Below are positions 34,336 to 43,293 of a stretch of 64,000 nucleotides of DNA, piece by piece (position 1 is the stretch's first letter; each line of letters begins with the position of its first letter). Under the pieces are notes generated by a model. It saw only the letters and a list, made by a program, of their open reading frames with translations, had not been told where the DNA came from and did no database searches. The translations under genes were made by a program, and so were the position numbers. The DNA comes from Micromonospora wenchangensis (GTDB lineage: Bacteria > Actinomycetota > Actinomycetes > Mycobacteriales > Micromonosporaceae): positions 1 to 64,000 of the forward strand of contig NZ_MZMV01000026.1 in the NCBI RefSeq assembly GCF_002210435.1, given 5' to 3'.

Positions 34336-35073
34336 CTACAGCCCCGACTCGTTGGTACGCACCATGATCCGGCGGCAGTCCTCGCAGCGGACCACCTCGT
34401 CCGGGTCCGACCGGCGGATCCGGGCCAGGTCCGCGCCGGACAGCTCCAGCCGGCAGCCGCCGCAGCGGCCCGCGGTGAGCAGCGCCGCGCCGAGGCCGGT
34501 GTCCTCGCGGATCTTGTCGTAGAGGGTGACCAGGTCGGCGGGGAGGTCGGCGGCGAGCGGCTTGCGGGCGCCCTGCTTGAACTCCTCCTCCTTGGCGATC
34601 GCGGCCAGGCTCTCGTCGCGGCGCTGCTCGACGGCGGCCCGCCGGTCCCGGGCCTCGGCGATGCGGGCCTCGATCCCGTCGAGGGTGGCCTGTGCCGTCT
34701 CCCGCTGCTCCATCAGTTCCAGCTCGGCGTCCTCCAGGTCACCCTGGCGGCGGTTGAGCGAGACCAGCTCGTGCTGGAGCGCCTCCAGTTCCCGGGCCGG
34801 CCCGCTGCCGCTGGCCAGCCGGGCCTCGTCCTTGCTCTTGCGGGCCCGTACCTGGTCGATGTCCTTCTCCAGCCGGGCGATGTCCCGGTCCAGGTCGTCC
34901 ACGGCGACCTGGGCGCGGACCCGCTCGTCCTCCAGGGCGGACAGCTCCCGGGCCAGGCCCTCCAGCTCGGCCCGCTCGGGCAGCGACCGGCGGCGGTGGG
35001 CGAGCTGGGCGAGGGTGGTGTCGATCGCCTGGAGGTCGAGCAGGCGGCGCTGGACCTGGGGTTCAGCCTTCAC
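34336..35073 (-). CDS. Zinc-ribbon coiled-coil protein (Rv2229c-like)
   Basis: The 245-residue protein is a long antiparallel coiled coil (about 5-185; charged heptads such as LEDERVRAQVAVDDLDRDIARLEKDI, quoted as DDLDRDIARLEKDI) ending in a C-terminal zinc ribbon CGGC...CEDC (CGGCRLELSG and VVRCEDCRRIMVR). Members bind nucleic acid or ribosome-associated partners, but the function is not settled. GTG start at 35073 overlaps the Nif3 gene stop by four bases (GTGA), and AAGGAG lies upstream. Confidence 0.92.
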   Translation of the reverse strand: MKAEPQVQRRLLDLQAIDTTLAQLAHRRRSLPERAELEGLARELSALEDERVRAQVAVDDLDRDIARLEKDIDQVRARKSKDEARLASGSGPARELEALQHELVSLNRRQGDLEDAELELMEQRETAQATLDGIEARIAEARDRRAAVEQRRDESLAAIAKEEEFKQGARKPLAADLPADLVTLYDKIREDTGLGAALLTAGRCGGCRLELSGADLARIRRSDPDEVVRCEDCRRIMVRTNESGL

Positions 35074-35936
35074 GGTCGGGGCTCCTTGTCGTCCATCGCG
35101 GGTGCGGCGGCGTGCACGGTCCACGGGTCGGTGTCCAGGTCGGACACCACGGTCTCGACGCCGAAGCCGGCCCGCAGGTGGGCGGCCACGTCGTCCAGCC
35201 AGGGTCGTTCGGTCGCCCAGTGTGCGGCGTCCAGCAGGGCGGGCCCGCCGGCGGCGAGGTGCTCACCGGCGGGATGGTGCCGCAGGTCGGAGGTGAGGAA
35301 CGCGTCCGCACCGGCGGCGGTCGCCGCGGCCAGGAAGCCGTCGCCGGAACCGCCGCTGACCGCGAGGGTACGCACGATACGCGCGGGATCGCCCCCGGCG
35401 CGAACCCCCCAGACGGTGGCGGGCAGGACGGCGGCGGCACGCTCGGTCAACTCGGCGAGCGTCAGCGGGGCGGGCAGCTCACCGACCCGGCCGATGCCCC
35501 GGCCGCCGCCGGCCGCCGCCGAGCCCGCCGCGGAGGGTTGCAGCGGGCGCAGGCCGGTCAACCCGAACCGGGCGGCCAGCGCGTCGGAGACGCCCGGCGC
35601 GGCGATGTCGGCGTTGGTGTGCGCCACGTACAGCGCCACCCCGGCGCGGATCAGGTCGTGCACGATCCGCCCCTTCCAGGTGGTCGGGGCGACCGAGGAG
35701 ACGCCGCGCAGCAGCAGCGGGTGGTGCGCGACGATCAGGTCGGCACCGGCGGCCAGCGCCTCGGCGACCGTCTCGGGGACGACGTCGACCGTGCCGTAGA
35801 CGCGGCGGACCGGGTCGGTGGGCTCACCGAGCACCAGACCGACCCGGTCCCACTCCTCGGCCCAGGCGGGCGGGTAACACCGATCCAGCTCGGCAACCAC
35901 ATCGGCGACGGACGGCGGGGACGCGGTTGTGCTCAC
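35070..35936 (-). CDS. Nif3-like dinuclear metal-centre protein
   Basis: The 288-residue protein has the NIF3 metal motifs: WDRVGLVLG near the N-terminus, LIVAHHPLLLRG (His pair), YVAHTNAD (His/Asp) and the C-terminal DAAHWATER with metal-binding His/Glu. The family includes GTP cyclohydrolase type-2-annotated proteins, but the physiological reaction is unknown. It is the first gene of a three-gene, overlap-coupled operon with the zinc-ribbon protein and RNase H/phosphatase, an order preserved in mycobacteria. Confidence 0.93.
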   Translation of the reverse strand: MSTTASPPSVADVVAELDRCYPPAWAEEWDRVGLVLGEPTDPVRRVYGTVDVVPETVAEALAAGADLIVAHHPLLLRGVSSVAPTTWKGRIVHDLIRAGVALYVAHTNADIAAPGVSDALAARFGLTGLRPLQPSAAGSAAAGGGRGIGRVGELPAPLTLAELTERAAAVLPATVWGVRAGGDPARIVRTLAVSGGSGDGFLAAATAAGADAFLTSDLRHHPAGEHLAAGGPALLDAAHWATERPWLDDVAAHLRAGFGVETVVSDLDTDPWTVHAAAPAMDDKEPRP

Positions 35937-35990
35937 GGCCGGTCAGCTTACCGGCGCACGGTGGCGGCCACGCCCACGCCCGTCGACGGG

Positions 35991-36572
35991 TCAGGCCGCC
36001 GAGGTGGCCCGGGAGCGGCCCGGCAGGGCCGCGACCGCCGCCTCCCAGGGGAAGGCGTGCAGGTGCCGTTCCCCCGTACCGGGTGGGTGCAGCGGGTAGA
36101 CGTCGTCGCCGAAGAGCACCGTGGCGCCCCACTCGCCCAGCCGTCGCAGGCCGGTCTGGAACGCCGGGTGCGCGGCCATCGCCACGTTGGTGAACGGCAC
36201 CACCACCACCGGCACGCCCCGGCCCTGCCCCTCGACGAGCAGGCCCAGCGCCAGCGTGTCGGTGATCCCGGCCGCCCACTTGTTGACCGTGTTGACGGTG
36301 GCCGGGCAGACCAGCATCGCGTCGGCGGCGGGCAGCAGGTCCGGGTCGCCCGGGTTCTTGTAGTGGGTGCGCACCGGGTGCCCGGTCTGCCGGGCCAGGG
36401 CGGCCCGGTCGACGAACTTCGCCCCGTCGGGGGTGGTGACGACGCAGACCTCCCAGCCGTCGTCCTGGGCCAGGCCGACGAGTCGATCGAGGTGACGGGC
36501 CAGCGGCGAACCGCAGGCGATGACGTAGAGCACTCCGCGGTGCTCACTGCTCTGGTGGGGGCTGCCGCTCAT
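35991..36572 (-). CDS. Flavoprotein of the HFCD/PPC-decarboxylase family
   Basis: The 193-residue protein has the flavodoxin-like fold of homo-oligomeric flavin-containing Cys decarboxylases: GVLYVIACGSPLARHLDRL, VCVVTTPDGAKFVD, MLVCPATVNTVNKWAAGITDTLA (FMN-binding PAT..NT motif, quoted in part as CPATVNTVNKWAAGI) and VVPFTNVAMAAHPAF. The ATG at 36572 lies 17 bases after the stop of the XRE-TPR gene. Because CoaBC normally carries the true PPC decarboxylase, this is likely a paralogue acting on a peptide or other thiol compound (inference). Confidence 0.85.
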   Translation of the reverse strand: MSGSPHQSSEHRGVLYVIACGSPLARHLDRLVGLAQDDGWEVCVVTTPDGAKFVDRAALARQTGHPVRTHYKNPGDPDLLPAADAMLVCPATVNTVNKWAAGITDTLALGLLVEGQGRGVPVVVVPFTNVAMAAHPAFQTGLRRLGEWGATVLFGDDVYPLHPPGTGERHLHAFPWEAAVAALPGRSRATSAA

Positions 36573-36588
36573 CCGGCGGCCGCCGTGT

Positions 36589-37815
36589 TCATACTCCGAC
36601 TCCCATCTGCTCAGCCAACTCCGCAATCGGCGCGGGCAACGCACCCCGTGTGCGACGCAGCACGTCGCTCATCACTTCGTGGGCGATGGGTCGGCAGCGG
36701 ATCTCGGACGGGGCGAGCCGGTCGCCGCGCAGCAGCATCTCCCCCGCCATCGCGACGTCACCGAGCTGGCTGTAGCCCCGGGCCAGATCGAGCAGGTGGT
36801 GGGCCCGCCGTTCGGGCAGCAGCCCGTTGAAGCTCGGCTCGGGGATGCGCTGGTGGATCTCCACCGCCCGCCCGCCGTCGCCCAGTTCCACTGCGGCGGC
36901 GGCCCGGTGCAGCTCCAGGTTGGTCGGGCCGAACGAGGTCCAGTAGTGGTTCTGGTCGCTGCCGAGCATCAGCGCCGCCTCGTTCGCCCCGTACAGCAGG
37001 TCCTCGACGGCGTCGGAGTCGCCGAACCGGGCGGCGGCCATCGCGCCCTGCAACAGCAGCATGCCGTAGACGGAGAGCCGGTCGGGCGCGCTGTCGTTCA
37101 GGCCGCCGGGGGCGAGCTGGTTGGCGATGCTGAGGTTCAGTTCCAGGGCGGGCCGGGCCCGGCCCATCGCCACCAGCGCGTTGCAGACCCGGGCCGTGGC
37201 GACACCGGCCAGGAGTTGGTCGTCGGCCCGCTGGGCGACCGCCATCGACCGGTCGGCGGCCAGCCAGGCCAGCTCGCACTCGCCCAGCTTGCGCAGCACC
37301 GAGGAGGCGATCTGGTAGACCTGCCCGAGCAGGTGGGCGGCCTCCCGGCCCGACTCGCCGCCGTAGCCGGCGTCGGCGGCCTGGGCGTCGCGCAGCAGTT
37401 TCGGCAGCGCCCGGGTGAGCATCGCGTAGCGGCCGTACTGGTAGGTGAGCCAGGCGTGGGTGACGGCCTTGCGCAGGTCGCCCAGGGGCGGCGGGTACGA
37501 CACCCCGTCGAAGTACGCGGTCATTGAGGAGTACTGCTCCAGGGCGGCCCGGATCTCCTGCACCTCGAACTGGTCGATGCAGCTCAACGCGTCGGTACGC
37601 CGTTCCGGGTCCTTGCCGAGCAGCAGTTGCACGTCGATCCGCAGGATCACGGCGATCTCGTACAGCACGGAGAACTTGTCCAGCCGGCGGACCCCGCGTT
37701 CGACCTTGTCGACCCAGCTCTTGGACTTGCCGAGTCGGTCGGCGAAGACCTGCTGGGACATCTTGCGTCGCCCGCGCCAGTAGGCCACCCGTCGCCCGAT
37801 CGGAAGCTCGTCCAT
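36589..37815 (-). CDS. XRE-family regulator with TPR-like sensor domain
   Basis: The 408-residue protein has an N-terminal HTH (RVAYWRGRRKMSQQVFADRLGKSKSWVDKVERG, core SQQVFADRLGKSKSWVDKVE at about 20-39), then about 330 residues of helical repeats (LGQVYQIASSVLRKLGECELAWLAADRSM and similar), typical of actinomycete regulators that bind small peptides or ligands through TPR-like domains. GGAG lies before the ATG at 37815; the longer frame is not used. It is divergent from the prim-pol gene and directly upstream of the flavoprotein, so both are candidate targets. Confidence 0.9.
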   Translation of the reverse strand: MDELPIGRRVAYWRGRRKMSQQVFADRLGKSKSWVDKVERGVRRLDKFSVLYEIAVILRIDVQLLLGKDPERRTDALSCIDQFEVQEIRAALEQYSSMTAYFDGVSYPPPLGDLRKAVTHAWLTYQYGRYAMLTRALPKLLRDAQAADAGYGGESGREAAHLLGQVYQIASSVLRKLGECELAWLAADRSMAVAQRADDQLLAGVATARVCNALVAMGRARPALELNLSIANQLAPGGLNDSAPDRLSVYGMLLLQGAMAAARFGDSDAVEDLLYGANEAALMLGSDQNHYWTSFGPTNLELHRAAAAVELGDGGRAVEIHQRIPEPSFNGLLPERRAHHLLDLARGYSQLGDVAMAGEMLLRGDRLAPSEIRCRPIAHEVMSDVLRRTRGALPAPIAELAEQMGVGV

Positions 37816-38066
37816 CTTCTCCTGTTCCTCCCCCTCGTGGGTCGTCCGGTCGGGCTCCGGACGACCCACGCCGGGCGTCTCCGATCCGTCCGCCCAGGTT
37901 GCCGCTGGTCGCACAGCGTGTACGTCACACGTACAGCCAGTTCTCATAGCTTCGTGCAAGTTGCATGAGCCGTTCGTCAGGTGTCAACGATCCCGGATCA
38001 CGACAGTGACGGCGCTCGACGTGAGGGGTGGCGGTGACCGGTCGAGGCCAGAGGAGAGCACGGGAC

Positions 38067-38738
38067 ATGTGGGGGAACGTCGGGCCACGGGTCGCCCAGC
38101 TGGCCCCGATCGAACGGGTCCGGCTGCGCCGGATCGCCGTGCGGTACGCGGTGCACGGCTGGGAGGTGACCCCCGGCGCCTGCCTGGCGCGCAGCCGGTT
38201 CGTGTGCGGCCGGGCCGGTTGTCCCACCGTCGGCTGCCATCCCGCGCTGGAGAACTGGGAGCGGGGGGCGAGCACCGACCCGGCCCGGGTGGCCACCTGG
38301 TGGCGCAGCCGCCCGCACGGGGTGCTGCTGCCCACCGGTCGCGCCTTCGACGTGCTGGAGGTGTCGGCGCACCTGGGCCGGCGACTGCTCGACGCGGTAC
38401 CCGGGCACCCCGCCGGTCCGGGCGTCCGGGGCCCGGTGGTGGTGACCCCGACCGGACGCTGGATGTTCCTGGTCCGCCCCGGCGACCCGCTGCGCCCCGA
38501 GCTGGAACACTGCTTCCACGTCGTCCGGCACGGCACCGGCTCGTGGATCCCGGCACCCCCCACCCGGCTGCCCGAGGGCCCGGTGCGCTGGGCGGTCGCC
38601 CCGGAGCAGGCCCGCTGGCGGCTGCCCGACTCGTACCTGGTGCAGAACACCCTGATCGAGACGTTGCGGGCCGACGGGGTGACGCTGACCCCGGAGCTGC
38701 TGCCCGGCCAGCTCCCGCTGCCCCGGCGCGGCCACTGA
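38067..38738 (+). CDS. Stand-alone DNA primase/polymerase (prim-pol) N-terminal domain protein
   Basis: The 223-residue protein corresponds to the AEP prim-pol domain: AVRYAVHGWEVTPGACL, a zinc-like C...CGRAGCPTVGCHP cluster, HPALENWERGASTDPARVATWW (in part) and the RPHGVLLPTG strand. The catalytic region VLEVSAHLGRRLL carries VLEVS where active enzymes have a DxD, so the acidic pair may be missing and activity is uncertain. No helicase domain is attached. The start is fixed by GAGGAGAG before ATG 38067. Such single-domain genes are common beside XRE-TPR regulators in Micromonosporaceae-type genomes. Confidence 0.78.
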   Translation: MWGNVGPRVAQLAPIERVRLRRIAVRYAVHGWEVTPGACLARSRFVCGRAGCPTVGCHPALENWERGASTDPARVATWWRSRPHGVLLPTGRAFDVLEVSAHLGRRLLDAVPGHPAGPGVRGPVVVTPTGRWMFLVRPGDPLRPELEHCFHVVRHGTGSWIPAPPTRLPEGPVRWAVAPEQARWRLPDSYLVQNTLIETLRADGVTLTPELLPGQLPLPRRGH

Positions 38739-38887
38739 CCGGCCGGTCACCGGACAGCCGGCCACCGACCGGCCGGTCGCAGGGGGGCGGGACACGGCCG
38801 GGTCGGGTTCCCGCCAGCGTCCCCGCCGACGCCGGACTCGTTGCACACCACGACGGCGCGCACGCGCCACCGGAGCGGGGGTACGAC

Positions 38888-39043
38888 ATGGCCAGGGACG
38901 AGATGCGGCACACCGGCGGCACCGAACCGCCGTACCGGCGACGGCCCCGCCACTGGTCGGACACCCGACCGGCCGGCTCCCGCCCGGGTCGCCCCCGGCC
39001 GACCGGCTCCCGCCCGGCCGGCACCCACCGCACGGCCCGGTGA
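38888..39043 (+). CDS. Possible small basic protein
   Basis: The 51-residue ORF begins MARDEMRHTGGTEPPYRRRPRHW and ends in a repeated Gly-Ser-Arg-Pro pattern with net charge above +10. GGAG lies about 12 bases upstream. Low-complexity composition makes it uncertain; it may be random GC-rich sequence. It is the only candidate in the 346-base gap 38739-39084. Confidence 0.3.
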   Translation: MARDEMRHTGGTEPPYRRRPRHWSDTRPAGSRPGRPRPTGSRPAGTHRTAR

Positions 39044-39084
39044 ACGCCCCCACCGGCAGGTGACCCCGCCACCACGTCGCCGTC

Positions 39085-39855
39085 TCAGTCGGCCAGCGGC
39101 AGGGCGGTGGAACGCAGCAGCCGACCGTCGTCGGTGACCACCGCGTGCAGGTGGCCGGGGAGCCGGTCCAGCCAACCGACGCCGGCCACGCCCATCGCCA
39201 CCGCCGCCGTGGCGTACGCGTCGGCAACGCCCAGGTCGGGGCCGACCACGGTGACCGAGCGCAACCCCCGGGCCGGTACGCCCCGGCGCGGGTCGAGCAC
39301 GTGGTGCCCCCGTTCGTACACGCCCGAGGTGGCGACGGCCAGGTCGGTGCCGGTGAGCACCAGGCAGGTGGCGTCCGCGTCCCACGGGTGCCGCACGCCG
39401 ATCCGCCACGGCCGCCCCGACGACGAGTGCCCGCGTACGCGCACGTCGCCGCCGGCGTTGAGGCAGTGGTCGACCGCCCCGGCCGCCACCAGCCGGTCCG
39501 AGGCGACCTGGGCGGCCCAGCCCTTCACGTAGCCGGAGGGGTCCAACCGGCCGGTGGCGTACGCGTCGAAGAAGCCGTCGGTGTCGGCCCACAGGTCGGC
39601 GCAGCGGGCCAGCACCGCGCGCAGGTCCGCCGACGCCCCGGCCGGCGGCAGCTCCCCCCGGTCGAGGCGGCGCACCTCGCTGTCCTCGCGGTAGGTGGTG
39701 AACCGGGCGTCGACCTCCCGCAGCCAGCGGAACGTGTCGTCGGCCAGCGTACGCAGGACGGCGGCGGGCAGGTCGGTGGCGAGGTCCAGGCTGATCGCCG
39801 TACCCATGACCTGCTCGACCCGGCGCAGGCCGGGCCGGGTCGACGGCGCACCCAC
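39085..39855 (-). CDS. apbE: FAD:protein FMN transferase (ApbE)
   Basis: The 256-residue enzyme has ApbE motifs: VMGTAISLDL, DTFRWLREVDARFTTYREDSEVRRL, FDAYATGRLDPSGYVKGWAA, CLNAGGDVRVRG, VATSGVYERGHHVLDPR and DAYATAAVAMG (Mg-binding Asp/Thr). It lacks an obvious signal peptide. ApbE moves FMN from FAD onto a Thr/Ser of FMN_bind proteins. Its GTG start follows the FMN_bind stop codon with no gap (TAG|GTG), so substrate and enzyme are made from the same message. Last gene of a five-gene operon. Confidence 0.95.
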   Translation of the reverse strand: MGAPSTRPGLRRVEQVMGTAISLDLATDLPAAVLRTLADDTFRWLREVDARFTTYREDSEVRRLDRGELPPAGASADLRAVLARCADLWADTDGFFDAYATGRLDPSGYVKGWAAQVASDRLVAAGAVDHCLNAGGDVRVRGHSSSGRPWRIGVRHPWDADATCLVLTGTDLAVATSGVYERGHHVLDPRRGVPARGLRSVTVVGPDLGVADAYATAAVAMGVAGVGWLDRLPGHLHAVVTDDGRLLRSTALPLAD

Positions 39856-40446
39856 CTAGCGGGCCTGGTCGAGCGCGGCCTGCAACGACCGGCGGTAGCC
39901 GTCGCTGGTGGCGGTCGCCTGGGAGACCGTGTCCAGGTTGGCGCCCTGCTGGCGCACCACGTCGCCGCTGGTGCCGCTGTAGGCGGCGTCGACCCGGTCG
40001 CTGCGCAGGTCGGACTGGCCGCCCTGGGGCAGTTCCAGGGCCACCGCGTCGACGATCCGCGTGCCGGCGACGGTGATCCGCACCTGCACGTTGCCGAACT
40101 CGGTGGAGACCACCGGGCCGGTGACCGTGCGGGTGGTGGGCTTCGGCGCGGTGGTCCGGCCGGCGGCCGGGGTGCGGCGGGTGCCGGCGTCCCCGCCGGG
40201 GGTGGTCCGCCGCGCCGCCGGGGTGCGGCCGGCGGTGGAGCTGGGTTGGCCGGTCGGCCGGGGCGTCGCGGCGGTCCGCTGCGGCGTCGCGCCGGGGGTG
40301 GCCGGCCCGGTGCGGTCCGGCGTGCCGACCGGTACGCCGACGGGCAGCTCCCGGGCGACCTGGCGGTCCTCGGGTGCGCCCTTGAGCACCACCAGGGCGG
40401 TGGTGCCGGCGGCCAGCCCGGTGATCGCGAGCAGCGCGCGACGCAT
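39856..40446 (-). CDS. Membrane-anchored FMN-binding domain protein
   Basis: The 196-residue protein has an N-terminal signal anchor (MRRALLAITGLAAGTTALVV), a Thr/Pro/Ala-rich extracytoplasmic linker (about 38-106) and an FMN_bind domain (about 108-196). The flavinylation site is SQAT (Ser175-Thr178) in DTVSQATATSDGYRRSL; most family members have SGAT, so Thr178 is the predicted FMN attachment residue with Gln in place of Gly. It should carry electrons outside the membrane between the ferric-reductase-like protein and an acceptor. TAGGAGGG precedes the ATG. Confidence 0.93.
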   Translation of the reverse strand: MRRALLAITGLAAGTTALVVLKGAPEDRQVARELPVGVPVGTPDRTGPATPGATPQRTAATPRPTGQPSSTAGRTPAARRTTPGGDAGTRRTPAAGRTTAPKPTTRTVTGPVVSTEFGNVQVRITVAGTRIVDAVALELPQGGQSDLRSDRVDAAYSGTSGDVVRQQGANLDTVSQATATSDGYRRSLQAALDQAR

Positions 40447-40459
40447 GTCAGGTGCCCTC

Positions 40460-41881
40460 CTACAGCTCGAACGGGGCGAGGTGGATCTGCCGGCGGGGCA
40501 CGCCTGCCTGCCGGAGCGCCCGCACCGAGGAGTCGACCAGCCCCTGCGGGCCGCACAGGTAGACGTCGCGGCGGGTCAGGTCGGGCACCAGCCGGCGCAG
40601 TCCGTCCGGGCTCATCACCTGGCGGGGGCCGGCGTCGTCGCGGGAGCCGACGACGTACCAGACGGAGGTCTGCCGGGCCTGGGCCAGCCAGTCCAGCTCG
40701 TGCTGCAACAGCACGTCGGCCGGGGTGCGGGCCCGGTAGATCAGGGCCGCGCCGGCGGGCAGTTCCTCAAGCATCGCCCGCAGCGGGCCGATGCCGCTGC
40801 CACCGGCGATCAGCAGGGCCCGCTCCCGGGTGCGGTGCGCGGCGGTGAACGTGCCGGACGGCCCCTCCACCCAGACCCGGGTGCCCGGGTCGAGGTCACG
40901 CAGGTCCCGGGTGTGCCCGCCGACCACCTTCACGGTCAGCCGCAGCCACCGGCCGTTCGCGGCGGCGGAGAGCGAGAACGGGTGCGACTGCCACCAGCAG
41001 CCCCGGGCCAGGAACCGCCAGCGCAGGTACTGCCCGCCGAGCGGGTCGAGCTGGTGCAGCCGGCGGCCGGTCAGGTAGATCGACACGGTGTCCGGGCTCT
41101 CGGCCACCACGTCGGCCACCCGCAGCCGGTGCCGCAGGTTGAGCAGCACCGGCGCGACCAGCCGGCCCCACACCAGGGCGGCGGCGACCAGCAGATATGC
41201 GGCAATCCAGCCGGTGCGGACCGGGCCGGGCGGGAAGAGTTGCGCACCGTTGCTGAACTGGTGGCCGAAGCCGAGCAGCAGCGCCAGGTAGCTGGTCAGG
41301 TGCAGGTGGTACCAGAGTTCGTAGGGCATCGCCCGGCGGACCGCCCGGATGCCGGTGCCGCCGACGAGCACCAGGATGCCGGCCGCGGCGAACGCGGACA
41401 CCATGTCGTCGAAGTCGCGCAGCAGCACCCCCACCTGGGCGGTGACCGGGTTGCCCAGGGTCCGCGCGTAGCCGACCACCAGCAGCGACAGGTGCGCCAG
41501 CACCGCCACCAGCAGGGTCGCGCCGAGGTCCCGGTGCACCCGGGACAGCCGCTCGCCGCCGACCCCGCGTTCCAGCACGCCGAGGCGGCTCATCATCAGC
41601 ACCTGCACCAGCAGCAGGTAGCCGGCGACCAGGCCGGTGACCCGACCGGCGGCGGTGAGCACGTCGGCGGTGCCGGTCAGCGAGCCGGCCGGGGTGTCGA
41701 GCCACCACGGCAGCACCGCGGCCACCAGACCGGCCCAGAACAGCGCGGACAGCGCCCGCCGGCCGGCGGACCCGCGGCGGGGCCGGGCCGGCGGCGGGGG
41801 TACGGGCGCAGCCGGCCGGCCGCCGTACCCGGACGGGTCCCGGGTACGACGACCGGCGGCGTGCATGTCCTGGTAGGTCAC
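40460..41881 (-). CDS. Ferric reductase-like transmembrane flavoprotein (FRE family)
   Basis: The 473-residue protein has a Pro/Arg-rich N-terminus, then six helices with four candidate haem-ligating histidines (RVHRDLG, VLAHLSL, WYHLHLTSY, GFGHQFS). The cytosolic FAD/NAD module follows: LGGQYLRWRF and SHPFSLS (FAD), LLIAGGSGIGPLRAML (NAD pyrophosphate loop) and VYLCGPQGLVDSS. It would move electrons from cytosolic NAD(P)H across the membrane. GTG start 41881 overlaps the DUF1501 stop (GTGA); ATG 41866 is an alternative. Confidence 0.93.
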   Translation of the reverse strand: MTYQDMHAAGRRTRDPSGYGGRPAAPVPPPPARPRRGSAGRRALSALFWAGLVAAVLPWWLDTPAGSLTGTADVLTAAGRVTGLVAGYLLLVQVLMMSRLGVLERGVGGERLSRVHRDLGATLLVAVLAHLSLLVVGYARTLGNPVTAQVGVLLRDFDDMVSAFAAAGILVLVGGTGIRAVRRAMPYELWYHLHLTSYLALLLGFGHQFSNGAQLFPPGPVRTGWIAAYLLVAAALVWGRLVAPVLLNLRHRLRVADVVAESPDTVSIYLTGRRLHQLDPLGGQYLRWRFLARGCWWQSHPFSLSAAANGRWLRLTVKVVGGHTRDLRDLDPGTRVWVEGPSGTFTAAHRTRERALLIAGGSGIGPLRAMLEELPAGAALIYRARTPADVLLQHELDWLAQARQTSVWYVVGSRDDAGPRQVMSPDGLRRLVPDLTRRDVYLCGPQGLVDSSVRALRQAGVPRRQIHLAPFEL

Positions 41882-43293
41882 GCGTAGAGCTTCATCGGGG
41901 TGTACTTGCGCCGCGGGAAGATCTTGTCGATCTGGGCGGTGGTCAGCCCGAACCGGCCCTGCGCCACCGCGCCGTAGACGTCGAACATATTGTTGTACTC
42001 GGGTACGTCCCCCGAGTCCAGGTCGCCCAGCCCGTCCCAGCGGCCCAGCAGCGAGCCGGCGAGCTTACGCCCGGACAGGATGGTGACCACCCCGCCGTGG
42101 CCGTGGTCGGTGCCGCCGCCGTTGGAGGCGACCCGGCGGCCGAACTCGCTGGACACCATGATGGTGACGTCGGCGGCCCGGTCACCCAGGTCGGTGAGGA
42201 ACGCCGCCATCGCCTTCGCCAGCTCACCGAGGCGGCGGTGGAGCTGGCCGCCGGAGCGGGTGCCCTGGTTCTCGTGGGTGTCGTAGCCGCCCATCCCGAC
42301 CGTGGCGACCCGGACGTTCGCCCCGCCCTTGATGAGCTGGGCGAGCTGCCCGAAGGCGTACCCGACGCCCTCGTACGTGACGCCCTGCGCCGGCTGGTAC
42401 GGCTTGGCGGCGAGCTGCTGGGCGGTGGACAGCGCACCCATCCCCTCGATCACCGCCTCCTCGACCGGGTGGTTGATGCCGGTGAACAGGCCCCGGATCG
42501 CCTTCTCGGTGGCCGCCCGGTAGCGGTCGTCGCCGTTGAGCCGCAGCGAGCCGACGCTGTTGAGCGACAACGCGCCGTTGGTGCCGACCAGCGAGCGGGG
42601 CAGGGTGCTGCCGATGCCGACGCTGCGGAACGCGGTGCCCTTGCCGAGGGAGTCGACGAGGCTGTCCAGCCAGCCCCGGCCACCGGTCTCGCTGGGCAGG
42701 CCACCGAGGTTGCAGGCGTCGGCGGCCTGGAAGTGGCTGCGGGACAGCCGCTCGTCGGAGACCGCCGGGACGAACCCGAGCTGACCGGCCTTCAGCCACT
42801 TCTCCAGCGGGGCGAACGCGCTGGTCAGCTTGAAGCCCCGGCCCAGGGCCAGCGAGTCGCCGCCGAGCAGCAGGTCGGGGCGGGCCTTGGCGAGCACCGG
42901 GTCGTCGGCGGGGGCGACCAGGCTCAGCCCGTCCAGCCCGCCGTAGAGGAAGACGTGGATCAGGGTGCCGGTCTTCGTCGCCGCGAACGACGCGGAGGTG
43001 GTGACGAACTGGGCGGTGGCCAGGGCGGTGGCGGTGGCGGCGGCACCGGCGACGAACGTCCGCCGGGTCACCCCGCGTCCGTCCTGCTGCGCCTCCTCCA
43101 GGTCCTCCAGCCGGCGGTAGCGGTCGGCCTCGGCGGCGTTCTCGGCGGCGACGATGTCGGCCTCGGCGCGCAGCAGCGCCTGCGCCGGGTCGTCGGCGAG
43201 CCGGCGCAGGTCGGGGCACTCGGGGTGCAGGGGGAACGCGGGCACGGTCTTCTCCATCGGGTGCGTCACCGGCTTCTCCATCGTCTGCCTCAC
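41878..43293 (-). CDS. DUF1501 Tat-exported protein
   Basis: The 471-residue protein has a Tat motif TRRTFVAGAA at 76-85, after an unusually long 75-residue N-terminal region, followed by a hydrophobic stretch. The DUF1501 body shows LIHVFLYGGLDGLSLVAP, RSHFQAAD, GYDTHENQG and TIMVSSEFGRRV...TDHGHGG, the alkaline-phosphatase-superfamily-like metal site (Asp/His clusters). It overlaps DUF1800 upstream and the ferric-reductase-like gene downstream, both by GTGA. DUF1501/DUF1800 pairs are widespread and of unknown function. Confidence 0.94.
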   Translation of the reverse strand: MRQTMEKPVTHPMEKTVPAFPLHPECPDLRRLADDPAQALLRAEADIVAAENAAEADRYRRLEDLEEAQQDGRGVTRRTFVAGAAATATALATAQFVTTSASFAATKTGTLIHVFLYGGLDGLSLVAPADDPVLAKARPDLLLGGDSLALGRGFKLTSAFAPLEKWLKAGQLGFVPAVSDERLSRSHFQAADACNLGGLPSETGGRGWLDSLVDSLGKGTAFRSVGIGSTLPRSLVGTNGALSLNSVGSLRLNGDDRYRAATEKAIRGLFTGINHPVEEAVIEGMGALSTAQQLAAKPYQPAQGVTYEGVGYAFGQLAQLIKGGANVRVATVGMGGYDTHENQGTRSGGQLHRRLGELAKAMAAFLTDLGDRAADVTIMVSSEFGRRVASNGGGTDHGHGGVVTILSGRKLAGSLLGRWDGLGDLDSGDVPEYNNMFDVYGAVAQGRFGLTTAQIDKIFPRRKYTPMKLYA

